Of a DNA stretch of 64,000 bases, positions 1-9,551 are shown in pieces. The notes under the pieces were generated by a model, which worked only from the letters and a program-made list of their open reading frames with translations, had not been told where the DNA came from and did not search any database. This stretch comes from Methylomonas albis. GTDB taxonomy: Bacteria > Pseudomonadota > Gammaproteobacteria > Methylococcales > Methylomonadaceae. The stretch spans positions 2,604,001 to 2,668,000 of the forward strand of contig NZ_JACXSS010000001.1 in NCBI RefSeq assembly GCF_014850955.1, given 5' to 3'. The position numbers and the translations under genes are program-made. Within the stretch, counting starts at the first letter, position 1. Each line of letters begins with the position of its first letter.

Positions 1-2
1 CT

Positions 3-671
3 GCCGCGCGAGCCAATGTCAAACGCCTGGAAAATATTGAAGGCTACCGGCGCATCGTCGCCCCGTTTTCCGGCGTGATTACTCGGCGGGCGGTCGATGT
101 CGGCAGTTTAATCGTCGCCGGCAGTCAGGAGTTATTTGCGTTAACCCAAACCGACCCGTTGCGGTTGACGGTTTGGGTGCCGCAAGTCTATGCCGACGAC
201 ATCAAGGCCGGCCAGGAAGTCTCGGTAAGAGTGCTGGAATCGCAAGGCAAGCCGGTAAGCGCCCACGTGGATCATGTGGCCGGCGCGTTGGACCCGGTTA
301 ATCGTTCCCGGCAAGTGGATATTACCCTACCCAACAAGGACGGAAAGTTACTACCCGGCTCCTACGTCGAGATCTCGATCAACGTCGCCGGCAAATCCAG
401 CCCCTTGGTAGTGCCGGCTAATGTGTTGGTGATCGATCAAGCCGGTCCGCATGTGGTAGTGGTCGACGCGGAACATCGTGTGGCGTTTCGTCCGGTAAAA
501 CTGGGCCGTGACTTTGGCCGCGAACTGGAAATATTGGAAGGCATCTCGGCCAGCGATACCTTGGTCGCCAGCCCCTCGGATCTGTTAGTGGAAGGCGAAA
601 CCGTGGGCGTGGTGGAAGCCCAAGCAAAACCGGCGGCGAAAGCCAAGGACAAAAGTCCGGCGAAATCGTGA
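3..671 (+). CDS. RND efflux membrane-fusion (periplasmic adaptor) protein, C-terminal part
   Basis: The gene enters the window already open in the frame beginning at base 3 and ends at a TGA at 669-671, so only the C-terminal two thirds is seen. The reading starts in the coiled-coil/lipoyl region and carries the family's hallmark APFSGVITRRAVDVGSLI block, where the second lipoyl half follows the hairpin. A beta-barrel domain and a C-terminal membrane-proximal domain follow. The tail is Lys/Ala-rich. HlyD/AcrA-type adaptors bridge an inner-membrane RND pump and an outer-membrane channel. The substrate cannot be told. The pump gene is not downstream; the next gene is a SOR-like protein, so it may lie upstream or elsewhere. 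Confidence 0.85.
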   Translation, partial: AARANVKRLENIEGYRRIVAPFSGVITRRAVDVGSLIVAGSQELFALTQTDPLRLTVWVPQVYADDIKAGQEVSVRVLESQGKPVSAHVDHVAGALDPVNRSRQVDITLPNKDGKLLPGSYVEISINVAGKSSPLVVPANVLVIDQAGPHVVVVDAEHRVAFRPVKLGRDFGRELEILEGISASDTLVASPSDLLVEGETVGVVEAQAKPAAKAKDKSPAKS

Positions 672-832
672 TACATTTCAACGCGTCGCGCGGTCTGTCG
701 AGCCGGAGCCGCCGCGCACGTTTTTTCCTGCATTGACAGGATAGAAAACCCGGCTCAAACCGCGCTGCCGAGCAATTCATACTGTACTTCACTCAGTGGC
801 AAACAACTTTTAACCCATAACAAGGAATTTTC

Positions 833-1261
833 ATGGAACGTCGCGATTTTATTCGATTGAGTGCCGCCGGTGCGGCGGTAGGCATCATTGCCCCAACCCT
901 AGCCCAGGCCGAAGCCGGCAAACAACCCACACCGCCGGGCGATGTGTTTTATACCAAGGACGCGCAAGGCCGCTGGGCCGGCAAAGCCGCGACGCATCTG
1001 CCGGAGGTTGAAGTCGTTAAAACCGACGGAAAAACCACCGTCAAAATCACCACGCCGCACGAAATGAAAGGTTACGAGCATTACATCGTCAAACATGTGC
1101 TGCTGGATAAAGACTACAAATTCCTGAACGAGCATATGTTCGATCCTAGCAAAGACCCCGTAGCCATTTCCGAATTCAGCCTGGCAGGCTACAGCGGCAC
1201 GGTCTACGCATTGAGCCTATGTAACAAACACGATCTTTGGTTGAATAGCGCCGAGGTATAA
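833..1261 (+). CDS. Tat-exported superoxide-reductase-like (class II SORL/desulfoferrodoxin family) protein
   Basis: A 142-residue protein starting with a twin-arginine signal (RRDFIRL, then a hydrophobic Ala/Gly stretch ending near AQA at about residue 27), so it should fold in the cytoplasm and be exported. The mature part resembles neelaredoxin: His residues in HLPEVEV, a central HEMKGYEHYIVKH block, and a C-terminal CNKHDLW motif matching the Cys-x-x-His iron ligands of superoxide reductases. In that family a mononuclear Fe site reduces superoxide to peroxide. Periplasmic members are less well understood and some may act in sulfur chemistry. A clear AAGGAATTTTC ribosome site precedes the ATG. 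The function is family-level inference. Confidence 0.7.
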   Translation: MERRDFIRLSAAGAAVGIIAPTLAQAEAGKQPTPPGDVFYTKDAQGRWAGKAATHLPEVEVVKTDGKTTVKITTPHEMKGYEHYIVKHVLLDKDYKFLNEHMFDPSKDPVAISEFSLAGYSGTVYALSLCNKHDLWLNSAEV

Positions 1262-1394
1262 AGTCATCAGATCGGCGATAACAAGGACGTTGTCGCCGTT
1301 TCGCCACTTACTTCCGTCAGAAGCTCCCGTGCATCAGCGGTCACGATCCAAAAAAGACGGTCAGCACTAATTTCATATCGAAAGAAGCGAAGAT

Positions 1395-1422
1395 AGTGTC
1401 CACTTATCATCAGGTGGACACT
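1395..1422. repeat. Inverted repeat at the head of the IS66 remnant
   Basis: AGTGTCCAC (1395-1403) and GTGGACACT (1414-1422) form a perfect 9-bp stem with a 10-nt loop ending two bases before the ATG of the IS66 fragment. It may be a relic of the element's left end or a structure masking its start. Confidence 0.5.
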
Positions 1423-1423
1423 T

Positions 1424-2143
1424 ATGAAGGAGCACACTACTCGCTTATCGCGACCATTGATTGTAGGACACGGGCGAGATGGCCGATGTCTTTATGATCC
1501 GGAAGCGAAACGGGAGTTGGTCCGAATCTGTTTGCAACCGGGTATATCTGTGGGCGCAAATGACCGACTCCGGCCCACCGATCCGACTGTTCAGCTACAC
1601 GCCCGGTCGTGGCGGAAGTCATGCGCAACCCCTCTATGAAGGCATCCAGCCTGGCACCGTTTTCATGAGCGACGGCTATGAGGTGTATAACGCTATTGCA
1701 GCGGTGCGCGGTGCCGAACAGCGTGGGCAACAGCGCCAACAGTTAAGCAAGCCGGTATTGGCCAAGATCGAAGGCTTGCTGGTCGCGCATCTGCATGGAG
1801 TCACGCCCGACAGTTTGCTGGGCAAGGCCTTGCATTATCTGTCGTCGCAATGTCCGAAACTGATCCGCTTTGTCGACAACGGCGCCTGGCCCATCGACAA
1901 CAACCTCTGCGAGAACGCATACGCCCGTTCGTCGTCGGTCACCGTAACTGGTTATTCTGCGACACGGTGGCTGGTGCCCAGGCCAGCGCCAATCTCTACT
2001 CGCTAATCGAAACCTGTAAAGCCAACCAAATCGAACCCTACACCTATCTTGTGGCATTGTTCCGTCAGTTACCTCTATCCAAAACCGTCGAAGACCTTGA
2101 GGCATTGCTGCCTTGGCGACTCGTCGAGCCAAAATCCCTATAA
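1424..2143 (+). pseudogene. Internally deleted and frameshifted IS66 transposase remnant (TnpA head joined to TnpC tail)
   Basis: The first 40 or so codons read as the N-terminus of an IS66 accessory protein (RDGRCLYDPEAKRELVRICL). Near 1545-1560 the reading abruptly becomes the C-terminal DDE region of an IS66 TnpC in another frame (YLWAQMTDSGPPIRLFSYTP, then FMSDGYEVYNAIA). All of tnpB and most of tnpC are missing, so this is an internal deletion derivative. A second lesion near 1917-1920, a missing base in the CENA-IRPFVVG stretch, moves the last 75 codons to a third frame (RNWLFCDTVAGAQASANLYS to EALLPWRLVEPKSL). It cannot encode an active transposase. Confidence 0.85.
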
Positions 2144-2223
2144 ACTGCTACGGTGTTGGCTTTGTTTAAAAAATCAATCGCGTGGTTTAAAAGGCGCACA
2201 CGATTTTTTGATTAGGCGTGGCT

Positions 2224-3356
2224 ATGGACCTTACTGCGAAATGGCGTCAGCATATTGCTGCGTGGTAACGCAGTAGGTTGTCGCAAGCCGAGTATTGTGC
2301 GCAGCAGGAAATCAATATTCGTACATTCACGGCATGATTAAGTGATTATCGCAAAGGGCCGGTGACAGAGCCGGTGGTTTTAGTGCCGGGGCAGGTTAGG
2401 CCGGCTGAGCCTACTTCTGTGGCGGTACCTGCGGCGGCAGCTATGGCCTTTACCCATGGCCACGGTCATCGACTGGCGCTTTCGTCTTCGGTTTCGGCGG
2501 GTTGGGTAGCTGAGTGCTTACAATGTCTGGCTTGACCGATTACCCTGCACAGATTTGGTTGGCTGCGGCGCCGGTCAACATACCTACAGGGCACAAGTGC
2601 AGCATGGCCTGGATGGCTAGTCGACCATCGCGCAGCAGAGTCTGGGTCACTCACCCTGCGCCGGATCGGCGTTTATTTTTCGCAGCCGAGTGGGTAATCG
2701 GTTGAGGCTGTTGTTGTGGGATGGCATTGGCGTTTGGCTGTGTCAGCGGCGTTTATATCAGGGCGGCTTTATCTGGCCCAGGATTGGCGATGCGGTGTTT
2801 GCACTGACGCAGGCACAATGGCAGTGGTTGATTACCGGCGTCGATTGACAGCTGTTATCCGCTTGGCCCCAAGCAGACTGACAAGTTTGAATGGGGGGTC
2901 AAAATAGGGTCGTACAAAACTACTAAAGCCCCGTCATATCAAGGCTTTGAAAGGGGGTGCGGTATAATAACCCAATGAATCCGCAGGCAAAACTTGAGCA
3001 ATAGCATCTAGCACCGGCTACCAAAACCGAAGTGGCGGCAGTGCTTCAGGCGTAAATCGATCAGGCAATCCGGGATGCCAAAGCGATCCAAAGCAAAGAC
3101 GCCACGTTTTACGCTAAAGACATCAAAATTGGCGCGCTGCCCCATTTACAAGCGCAGCCGCTTCAGTACCATGAGCGAAGCCCTGGCCCCGCTGCAGCGG
3201 GATGTGTTCGAGGAAACCTGGAATACTGACATCTCGGCAATTGATGAAGAAGTCGAACAACTGCGCGATGATCAGTCCTGCGACACTGTTGATTTGCCGT
3301 TCAAGCCGGAGACACCTGGTAATGCTCTGAAGCCTACGGAATATAAAGCTCCGTGA
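2224..3356 (+). pseudogene. Second degraded IS66 element: tnpA, tnpB and 5' part of tnpC
   Basis: Three decayed genes in normal IS66 order. From 2224 to 2535 a TnpA-like frame (MDLTAKWRQHIAAW) has two in-frame stops, TAA after the first 14 codons and a TGA near 2332. From 2523 to about 2884 TnpB is recognisable (TDYPAQIWLAAAPVN, then in other frames LLLWDGIGVWLCQRRLYQGG and DAVFALTQAQWQWLI) with several frameshifts and stops. From 2975 to 3356 the N-terminus of TnpC appears (AKDIKIGALP, then SEALAPLQRDVFEETWNTD) and stops before the catalytic domain. Its TnpA differs from that of the preceding copy, so these are two different IS66-type insertions, not two halves of one. Confidence 0.8.
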
Positions 3357-3404
3357 CTTTTTAGGGCGTTCTTAACGGGACACTAGTGACTTGAAGGATA
3401 AAAA

Positions 3405-3584
3405 ATGAGCAAAATATTTTTTAAGATCGACGATCTGTACGAACGCTACAAAAAACCTAAGCGTACAATCTATCGATGGATGAAAGTTGATGAATGTCCA
3501 TTCCCTGCGCAGAAGATTAGACAAAAAGGTACTACCTGTCTTTGTGATCCGGAGGACGTCGTCTGGGAAGAATCTACGATATAA
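3405..3584 (+). CDS. Small AlpA/excisionase-like helix-turn-helix protein (59 aa)
   Basis: ATG at 3405 follows a GAAGGAT ribosome site and the frame runs to TAA at 3582-3584. The protein (MSKIFFKIDDLYERYKKPKR... then TIYRWMK... FPAQKIRQKG... CDPEDVVWEE) has the pattern of AlpA/MerR-like winged HTH proteins: a D-L-Y-E-R-Y helix, a TIYRWM recognition helix, an FP-x-P-type wing and a final D-V-x-x-W helix. Such proteins act as excisionases or phage/island transcription regulators. It sits between the IS66 debris and prfC with no integrase in view, so it may be the last survivor of a lost mobile island. The family is recognised by pattern only. Confidence 0.55.
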   Translation: MSKIFFKIDDLYERYKKPKRTIYRWMKVDECPFPAQKIRQKGTTCLCDPEDVVWEESTI

Positions 3585-3687
3585 TTCCAGTATTTTCCGG
3601 CAATTCAAATCGTATTGTCGGAAGTGTACTTTTAATTTTGTGTGCATAACCGTGTACATAATTATGCAAATCCAAACAAAGTAACCA

Positions 3688-5262
3688 ATGGAATCCCCAG
3701 AATATAAGCGACGACGCACTTTCGCCATCATCTCCCACCCCGACGCAGGTAAAACCACAATCACCGAAAAACTGCTTCTATTTGGCGGCGCGATTCAGTT
3801 GGCCGGCTCGGTAAAAGGCCGTAAAGCCGCACGTCATGCCACCTCCGACTGGATGGAAATGGAAAAAGAGCGCGGGATTTCCGTGACCACCTCGGTCATG
3901 CAGTTCGAGCATAACGGCTGCATCATTAATTTGCTGGATACACCTGGTCACGAAGACTTTTCCGAAGATACTTACCGCACTTTGACAGCAGTCGATTCGG
4001 CATTGATGGTTATCGACGTGGCTAAGGGTGTAGAGGACAGGACCATCAAACTGATGGAAGTCTGCCGCTTGCGCGACACGCCGATTCTGACTTTCATCAA
4101 TAAGCTGGACCGCGAAGGCCGCGAACCCATTGAACTGCTCGATGAAGTCGAAAGTGTTTTGAAAATCCAATGCGCGCCGATGACCTGGCCGATTGGCATG
4201 GGCAAACGCTTCAAAGGGGTTTACCAGCTTTATAAAGACGAGATCTTGCTGTTCAGTCCGCACCATGGCGGCCGGATAGCCAAAGCCGAGATCATCAAAG
4301 GCTTGAATAATCCCAAACTCGACGAACTATTGGGGTATCAAGCGGAAGAATTGCGCGACGAGATCGAACTGGTTAAAGGTGCCAGCCACGAATTCGATCA
4401 CGACAAATATTTGGCTGGCGAACAAACACCGGTGTTTTTCGGCTCAGCGATCAATAACTTTGGCATTATCGAATTGCTGGATGCATTCGCGGAATACGCG
4501 CCGGGTCCGCGCTCGCGGCAAGCCGAGCAACGCGAAGTATTGCCTAATGAAGAAAAGTTCACCGGTTTTGTGTTTAAAATCCAAGCAAATATGGACCCGG
4601 CTCACCGCGACCGGGTGGCATTTATGCGAATTTGCTCCGGTAAATTCGATAAGGGTATGAAGGTCAATCATGTGCGGGTCGGTAAAAATATCCAGGTCGC
4701 CAACGCCATTACCTTTCAAGCCGACAGCCGGAAAAATGTCGAAGAAGCTTATCCGGGCGACATCATAGGGCTACACAACCATGGCACGATTCAGGTCGGC
4801 GATACTTTTACCCAAGGCGAAACCCTAAAATTTGGCGGTATCCCTTACTTCGCGCCGGAACTTTTCCGGCGCGTGGTGCTAAAAGACCCTTTGAGGGCAA
4901 AGGCATTGCAGAAAGGTCTGATTCAATTGACCGAAGAAGGCGCCACGCAGTTATTCAAACCACTTAAGAATAATGACTTAATCCTGGGTGCGGTAGGTAT
5001 CTTGCAGTTCGATGTCACCGCGCACCGTTTGAAAAACGAATATAGCGTCGAATGTGCTTATGACGTATCGCCGATCAACACCGTGCGCTGGATTAGCTCT
5101 AAAAATCCCGCGAAATTGGAAGAATTTAAAAACAAAGCCTTCGAAAACTTGGCTGAAGATGGCGGCGGCTATTTGGTTTATCTGGCCAGTAGCCGGGTCA
5201 ATTTACAATTAACCCAAGAACGCTGGCCGGATATAAACTTTAGTCAGACTAGAGAACTTTAA
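3688..5262 (+). CDS. prfC: Peptide chain release factor 3
   Basis: A 524-residue translational GTPase of the usual RF3 length. The G1 loop is SHPDAGKTT near residue 17, G3 is DTPGHEDF, G4 is NKLD in FINKLDREG, and the RF3-specific [20 protein letters not shown] switch region is present. RF3 drives RF1 and RF2 off the ribosome after peptide release. It is cytoplasmic and usually monocistronic, as it seems to be here. The ATG at 3688 lies close to the family start. Nothing is odd apart from the mobile-element debris upstream. Confidence 0.97.
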   Translation: MESPEYKRRRTFAIISHPDAGKTTITEKLLLFGGAIQLAGSVKGRKAARHATSDWMEMEKERGISVTTSVMQFEHNGCIINLLDTPGHEDFSEDTYRTLTAVDSALMVIDVAKGVEDRTIKLMEVCRLRDTPILTFINKLDREGREPIELLDEVESVLKIQCAPMTWPIGMGKRFKGVYQLYKDEILLFSPHHGGRIAKAEIIKGLNNPKLDELLGYQAEELRDEIELVKGASHEFDHDKYLAGEQTPVFFGSAINNFGIIELLDAFAEYAPGPRSRQAEQREVLPNEEKFTGFVFKIQANMDPAHRDRVAFMRICSGKFDKGMKVNHVRVGKNIQVANAITFQADSRKNVEEAYPGDIIGLHNHGTIQVGDTFTQGETLKFGGIPYFAPELFRRVVLKDPLRAKALQKGLIQLTEEGATQLFKPLKNNDLILGAVGILQFDVTAHRLKNEYSVECAYDVSPINTVRWISSKNPAKLEEFKNKAFENLAEDGGGYLVYLASSRVNLQLTQERWPDINFSQTREL

Positions 5263-5302
5263 CAGCGCATGCAATGCCAATAGTTTAGTTTGGGATCTTG
5301 CA

Positions 5303-5340
5303 GAATCGCTAAGGCTTAGCGATTCCTGCGAACCTTTTTT
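5303..5340 (+). terminator. Possible prfC terminator
   Basis: GAATCGCTAA (5303-5312) pairs perfectly with TTAGCGATTC (5316-5325) around a GGC loop, 40 bases after prfC. The T run (5335-5340) comes nine bases after the stem, so it is not a textbook intrinsic terminator. Confidence 0.5.
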
Positions 5341-5560
5341 AAGCCCGCATACCCGTTAAAAATCACGTCTCAAATACCACCGGCAATCGCTGGCTACAGG
5401 CGAAAACACTCTCGCCGCGACACCCCTAGCGCAAAATGCCACCTCAAAAAAACATCGCTAAATACTTAATAATTATAGAAATATTTGCACAAGGGATATA
5501 CACTGCAAGCGACAATCCGATAAAGACCTGACTTTAAGCAAAATCCGCAGGAGTAAGCTT

Positions 5561-6508
5561 ATGCGCACACTGTACTATAGTCACCCGGATTTTTTGGGCC
5601 ATGACACCGGCGTAGCCCATCCAGAGAGCGTCGACCGGCTCCATGTGATCGAACAAGCTTTATCCAGTCCTGAATTTAACGGACTGCAGAGAGTAGAGCC
5701 CATTATTCCCGCCGATATTCAAGACAAGATTGGCTTGGTACACAGCAAAGCCATGATCGCCAAAGTGTTGGCAAGCATTCCCACGCAAGGACTGGCGAAC
5801 CTGGACGCCGACACCGTAGTATCACCCGGCTCGAAACAAGCAGCGCTGCGCGCAGTGGCCGCAGTGTGCGATGCGGTAGATAAAATCTGTAGCGGCCAAA
5901 ATGCCAGAGCTTTTTGCGCATTACGGCCACCGGGCCATCATGCGATGCCGGATTATGCGATGGGGTTTTGCCTGTTCAATAACATTGCAATTGCCGCTGA
6001 ATACGCAAGAGCCCAATACGAATTAAAGCGTATCGCCATCGTCGATTTCGACGTTCATCACGGTAACGGCACACAAGCGGCATTTTACGAACAGCCGCAA
6101 GTGCTCTATGCCTCCAGCCATCAATGGCCGCATTATCCGGGCACCGGTCATCCTTCGGAAAACGGCGTCGGCAATATTATCAATGTCCCCCTGCCTTCCG
6201 GCAGCGGTAGTGAAGTGTTCCGGGAAAAGTATCAGCAAACCATTTTGCCGGCGGTGAAAGCATTCAATCCGGAGCTGATTTTGATTTCGGCAGGCTTCGA
6301 CGCCCATCGGGACGACCCCTTAGCCTCGCTGGATTTACTGGAACAAGATTATCGCTGGATAAGCAATGAGTTGATCGCTATTGCCGATACCTGCTGTCAA
6401 GGCCGAATCATTTCCGCGCTGGAAGGTGGTTATAACTTGAGGGCCTTAGCAAACAGCGTCGCTGTACACGTAAGCAGTTTGATGGGTTTAGAAATCAGAG
6501 GCGAATAA
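5561..6508 (+). CDS. Histone-deacetylase-superfamily (acetoin utilization/acetylpolyamine amidohydrolase-like) deacetylase
   Basis: A 315-residue class II HDAC-type hydrolase. The zinc and catalytic motifs are intact: RPPGHHAMPDYAMGFCLFNN with the tandem active-site His, DFDVHHGNGTQ with Asp/His zinc ligands, and AGFDAHRDDPLASL with the third zinc ligand. The C-terminal EGGYNL motif is also present. Bacterial members remove acetyl groups from polyamines or protein lysines; which applies here cannot be read. The start at 5561 follows an AGGAG ribosome site. The gene stands alone and converges on the cytochrome P460 gene. Confidence 0.9.
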   Translation: MRTLYYSHPDFLGHDTGVAHPESVDRLHVIEQALSSPEFNGLQRVEPIIPADIQDKIGLVHSKAMIAKVLASIPTQGLANLDADTVVSPGSKQAALRAVAAVCDAVDKICSGQNARAFCALRPPGHHAMPDYAMGFCLFNNIAIAAEYARAQYELKRIAIVDFDVHHGNGTQAAFYEQPQVLYASSHQWPHYPGTGHPSENGVGNIINVPLPSGSGSEVFREKYQQTILPAVKAFNPELILISAGFDAHRDDPLASLDLLEQDYRWISNELIAIADTCCQGRIISALEGGYNLRALANSVAVHVSSLMGLEIRGE

Positions 6509-6520
6509 TCCCGCCTCTGA
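6495..6520. terminator. Bidirectional stem-loop between the convergent HDAC and P460 genes
   Basis: TCAGAGGCG (6495-6503) and CGCCTCTGA (6512-6520) form a perfect 9-bp stem with an 8-nt loop. It overlaps the stop codon of the deacetylase and lies 16 bases from the end of the oppositely oriented P460 gene. There is no long T tract. Confidence 0.6.
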
Positions 6521-6535
6521 TCAACGGTGCCGCGT

Positions 6536-7027
6536 TTATTGCAGATTAGGCAAGGTATAAACGTAGTCGCTGTCTTTCATGGGTAAATGACAGGCAAAAC
6601 ACGGTGCGGATTTTTCCTGATCCAGCATTTTTAAGGTTTCGCCTTCCCAGATGCCAAAACCCCAGCCGCCGGTTTCTGCGTATTTCTTGCTATCTTTCAC
6701 CATCGCTTCGGCGGCAGTGAATTCGCCGGGTACGGTCGCTTGTTCCCAGTTGGGATGCTTTCTTTCGGCCCACTTAATTTTGGCGATAATACTGCCGTCC
6801 GGCCAAGGTTTGACTTTGCCGGCACGGGCGGCATTGATAGCCACATGGTTACCCACTATGGCCCGTATACTGTTTTTGTCGCTGCGCAAAGACACACCCA
6901 GCAAGCGCCAGTCGCGGTACTCGCCATGTTCCGGTTTAGCAGTGGGCTTTGTGTCTGCGCAAGCCATGTTAAACGGCATTAAAACCGCAGCGGCCAAACA
7001 TAAGCCGCTGAAAATAGTTTTGGTCAT
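6536..7027 (-). CDS. Cytochrome P460 family protein
   Basis: A periplasmic c-type haem protein of 163 residues. The start was placed at 7027, eight codons inside the longest frame, because AAAGGAGAACGAG sits just before that ATG and the protein then opens with a clean signal peptide (MTKTIFSGLCLAAAVLMPFN...ACA). The mature part has the P460 fold signature (GEYRDW, GSIIAKIKWAERKHPNW, GGWGFGIW) and one CFACH haem-binding motif near the C-terminus. P460 proteins of methanotrophs and ammonia oxidisers oxidise hydroxylamine to N2O or NO, a detoxification role when ammonia is co-oxidised by methane monooxygenase. It is a single gene. Confidence 0.88.
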   Translation of the reverse strand: MTKTIFSGLCLAAAVLMPFNMACADTKPTAKPEHGEYRDWRLLGVSLRSDKNSIRAIVGNHVAINAARAGKVKPWPDGSIIAKIKWAERKHPNWEQATVPGEFTAAEAMVKDSKKYAETGGWGFGIWEGETLKMLDQEKSAPCFACHLPMKDSDYVYTLPNLQ

Positions 7028-7283
7028 TTTCTCGTTCTCCTTTATCTGCAATGGGTACTAAGCCTTAATTATACGCCGGCGAGTTTAACGATTAACGCAA
7101 TTGCTGCTAACGCGCGCGTTCCAGTCGTACAAACCTAACTGACGAGGACAGTTTATTAGCAATAAAACCAGCACAAACAGCGGGTTTCCGTGCTAATCCG
7201 CCTACAGCAATCGACTCCGGCATGCTACCATTTTGCGAACTTTATCACGCAATGCACAGCACTATTTTCGAAAGGAATTCGCC

Positions 7284-9365
7284 ATGTCCGGCAACAAACA
7301 ACAATTACCGTCCATTTTCTTCTGGGCTTGTGTGGCCCTAACCGGCGCCTTCTCCCTGGGCGGAATTGCATTACAACGCGGCGAAAGCATCAACAGCATG
7401 TGGTTGATCGTCGCGGCAATTTGCATCTATGCCTTGGGCTATCGTTTCTATAGCGCGTTTATTGCCACTAAAGTGCTAGTGCTGGATGCCAGCCGCGCCA
7501 CGCCCGCCGAGCGTTTCGACGATGGTCGCGACTTTATGCCCACCCATAAATGGGTAGTATTCGGCCACCATTTTGCGGCAATCGCCGGCCCCGGCCCATT
7601 GATCGGCCCAACTCTGGCCGCGCAATTCGGTTATTTGCCCGGTACTTTATGGATTTTGATCGGGGCGGTGCTGGGCGGCTGCGTGCAGGATTTTGTCACG
7701 CTGTTTTTCTCGATACGCCGCGACGGCCGCTCCTTGGGACAAATGGCCAAAGACGAACTCGGCGCGATAGGCGGTACAGCGGCGATGCTGGGAGTGATGA
7801 TGATCATGGCCATTCTGATCGCGGTACTGGGCTTAGTGGTGGTCAACGCAATGAAACACAGCCCATGGGCCACCTCCACCGTGGCAGCGACGATCCCGAT
7901 TGCAATGTTGATGGGCCTGTATTTACATCAATTAAGACCGGGCCGGGTGGCTGAAGCCACGCTGATTGGCGTTTCCTTGCTGATTTTTGCGGTGTTGGGA
8001 GGCGGCTGGATCGATAACAATCAGACCCTACGCGGTTGGTTCGATTACGACGCGCCGCAACTGGCACTGATGGTGATCTTGTATGGCTTTGCGGCGGCGG
8101 TAATGCCAGTCTGGCTATTACTAGCACCAAGGGATTATTTATCCACCTTCATGAAGTTGGGCACCATCAGTGCGTTGGCAATAGCCATCGTCGTGTTGCG
8201 CCCGGAATTGAAAATGCCCGCCCTCACCCAGTTTATCGACGGCAGCGGCCCGATTTTCGGCGGCAAGCTGTTTCCGTTTGTATTTATAACCATCGCTTGC
8301 GGCGCCATCTCCGGCTTCCATGCCTTAATTTCCTCCGGCACCACGCCCAAGTTACTGGCTAACGAACAGGACGCCCGCTTCATCGGTTACGGCGCGATGA
8401 TGATGGAATCCTTTGTCGCCATCATGGCGATGATCGCCGCCACGGTACTGGAGCCAGGCGTGTATTTCGCAATTAACAGCCCGGCCGGCGTCGTCGGCAA
8501 GGAAGCGGTCGATGCGGTTGCCAAAATCAGCAGTTGGGGCTTTCCGGTCGGCGTCGAACAAATGCAGCATTTGGCGCAGACCATGGGCGAGTCCACGCTA
8601 TTTGCCCGCACCGGCGGCGCACCGTCGCTGGCGGTGGGCATGGCCAGCTTGTTCGCGCAGGTATTTGGCGAGCATTTGTTGGCGGCCTGGTATCACTTCG
8701 CCATCATGTTCGAGGCCTTGTTTATATTAACCACCCTGGACGCCGGCACCCGCGTTGCCCGTTTCATGTTGCAAGACATGTTGGGCAACTTCAATATCGG
8801 TCTCGGCAAAACCAGCAGCTATCCCAGCATCTTACTGAGCAGCGGTTTAGTCGTCGGCGCCTGGGGCTATTTTCTGTACATGGGCACCATCGACCCATTA
8901 GGCGGCATCAACAGCTTGTGGCCCTTATTCGGCATCGCCAACCAAATGCTGGCAGCCATAGCCTTATGCGTCGCCACCACGATTTTGGTGAAATCCGATA
9001 AATTAAAATACGCGTGGGTCACCGCCCTGCCCTTGTCCTGGCTAATCATCGTCACCAGCACCGCCGCCTGGGAAAAACTGTTTGCTACCGACCTGCGCGT
9101 TGGCTTTTTAGCGCACGCAGCCGACCTATCCGCCAAACTGGCCAGCGGTTCCCTGCCGGCCGAGCAAGTCAAAAACGCCCCACACCTGATTTTCAACGAC
9201 TATTTAAATGCCGCTTTAACCAGCTTGTTCATGCTTATCACCTGGCTTTTACTGGCCGATACCCTGCGGGTGATCTACTGCATCATCTCCGGCAAAAACT
9301 ACCCACAATCCAGCGAGTCGGCACATATTCCCAGCCGATTGATTGAGGAATGGGTGAGGGATTAG
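7284..9365 (+). CDS. cstA: CstA family carbon-starvation/peptide or pyruvate transporter
   Basis: A 693-residue inner-membrane protein with many hydrophobic helices. It carries CstA signatures: [23 protein letters not shown] early on, [17 protein letters not shown] next, and later [19 protein letters not shown] and [19 protein letters not shown]. The start at 7284 was chosen because AAAGGAATT precedes it; an in-frame extension upstream to 7233 has no ribosome site. CstA/BtsT proteins import pyruvate or peptides under carbon limitation. Their usual small partner, YbdD, is not directly downstream; a YbdD-like gene lies 3.7 kb away on the other strand beyond two insertion sequences. Confidence 0.93.
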   Translation: MSGNKQQLPSIFFWACVALTGAFSLGGIALQRGESINSMWLIVAAICIYALGYRFYSAFIATKVLVLDASRATPAERFDDGRDFMPTHKWVVFGHHFAAIAGPGPLIGPTLAAQFGYLPGTLWILIGAVLGGCVQDFVTLFFSIRRDGRSLGQMAKDELGAIGGTAAMLGVMMIMAILIAVLGLVVVNAMKHSPWATSTVAATIPIAMLMGLYLHQLRPGRVAEATLIGVSLLIFAVLGGGWIDNNQTLRGWFDYDAPQLALMVILYGFAAAVMPVWLLLAPRDYLSTFMKLGTISALAIAIVVLRPELKMPALTQFIDGSGPIFGGKLFPFVFITIACGAISGFHALISSGTTPKLLANEQDARFIGYGAMMMESFVAIMAMIAATVLEPGVYFAINSPAGVVGKEAVDAVAKISSWGFPVGVEQMQHLAQTMGESTLFARTGGAPSLAVGMASLFAQVFGEHLLAAWYHFAIMFEALFILTTLDAGTRVARFMLQDMLGNFNIGLGKTSSYPSILLSSGLVVGAWGYFLYMGTIDPLGGINSLWPLFGIANQMLAAIALCVATTILVKSDKLKYAWVTALPLSWLIIVTSTAAWEKLFATDLRVGFLAHAADLSAKLASGSLPAEQVKNAPHLIFNDYLNAALTSLFMLITWLLLADTLRVIYCIISGKNYPQSSESAHIPSRLIEEWVRD

Positions 9366-9551
9366 AATTTTTCAGTATCGATCTGCTCCCTGGAACGACT
9401 TGATCGCGATGATTGATTTAGTTGGGATTAGTCTAAATTCAATCCGCCAATTTGATGAACCGATTTCGATTAAATCACACAGTGATGATCCAAAATGAAC
9501 CTAAACAAACGCGTAGATACTCTGTTCAAAAGCAACAAATTTCATCATCTT

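Noticed and set aside
3372..3764. A 130-codon minus-strand frame
   Set aside because: It runs antisense to the AlpA-like gene and the start of prfC; codon content is a shadow of those genes.
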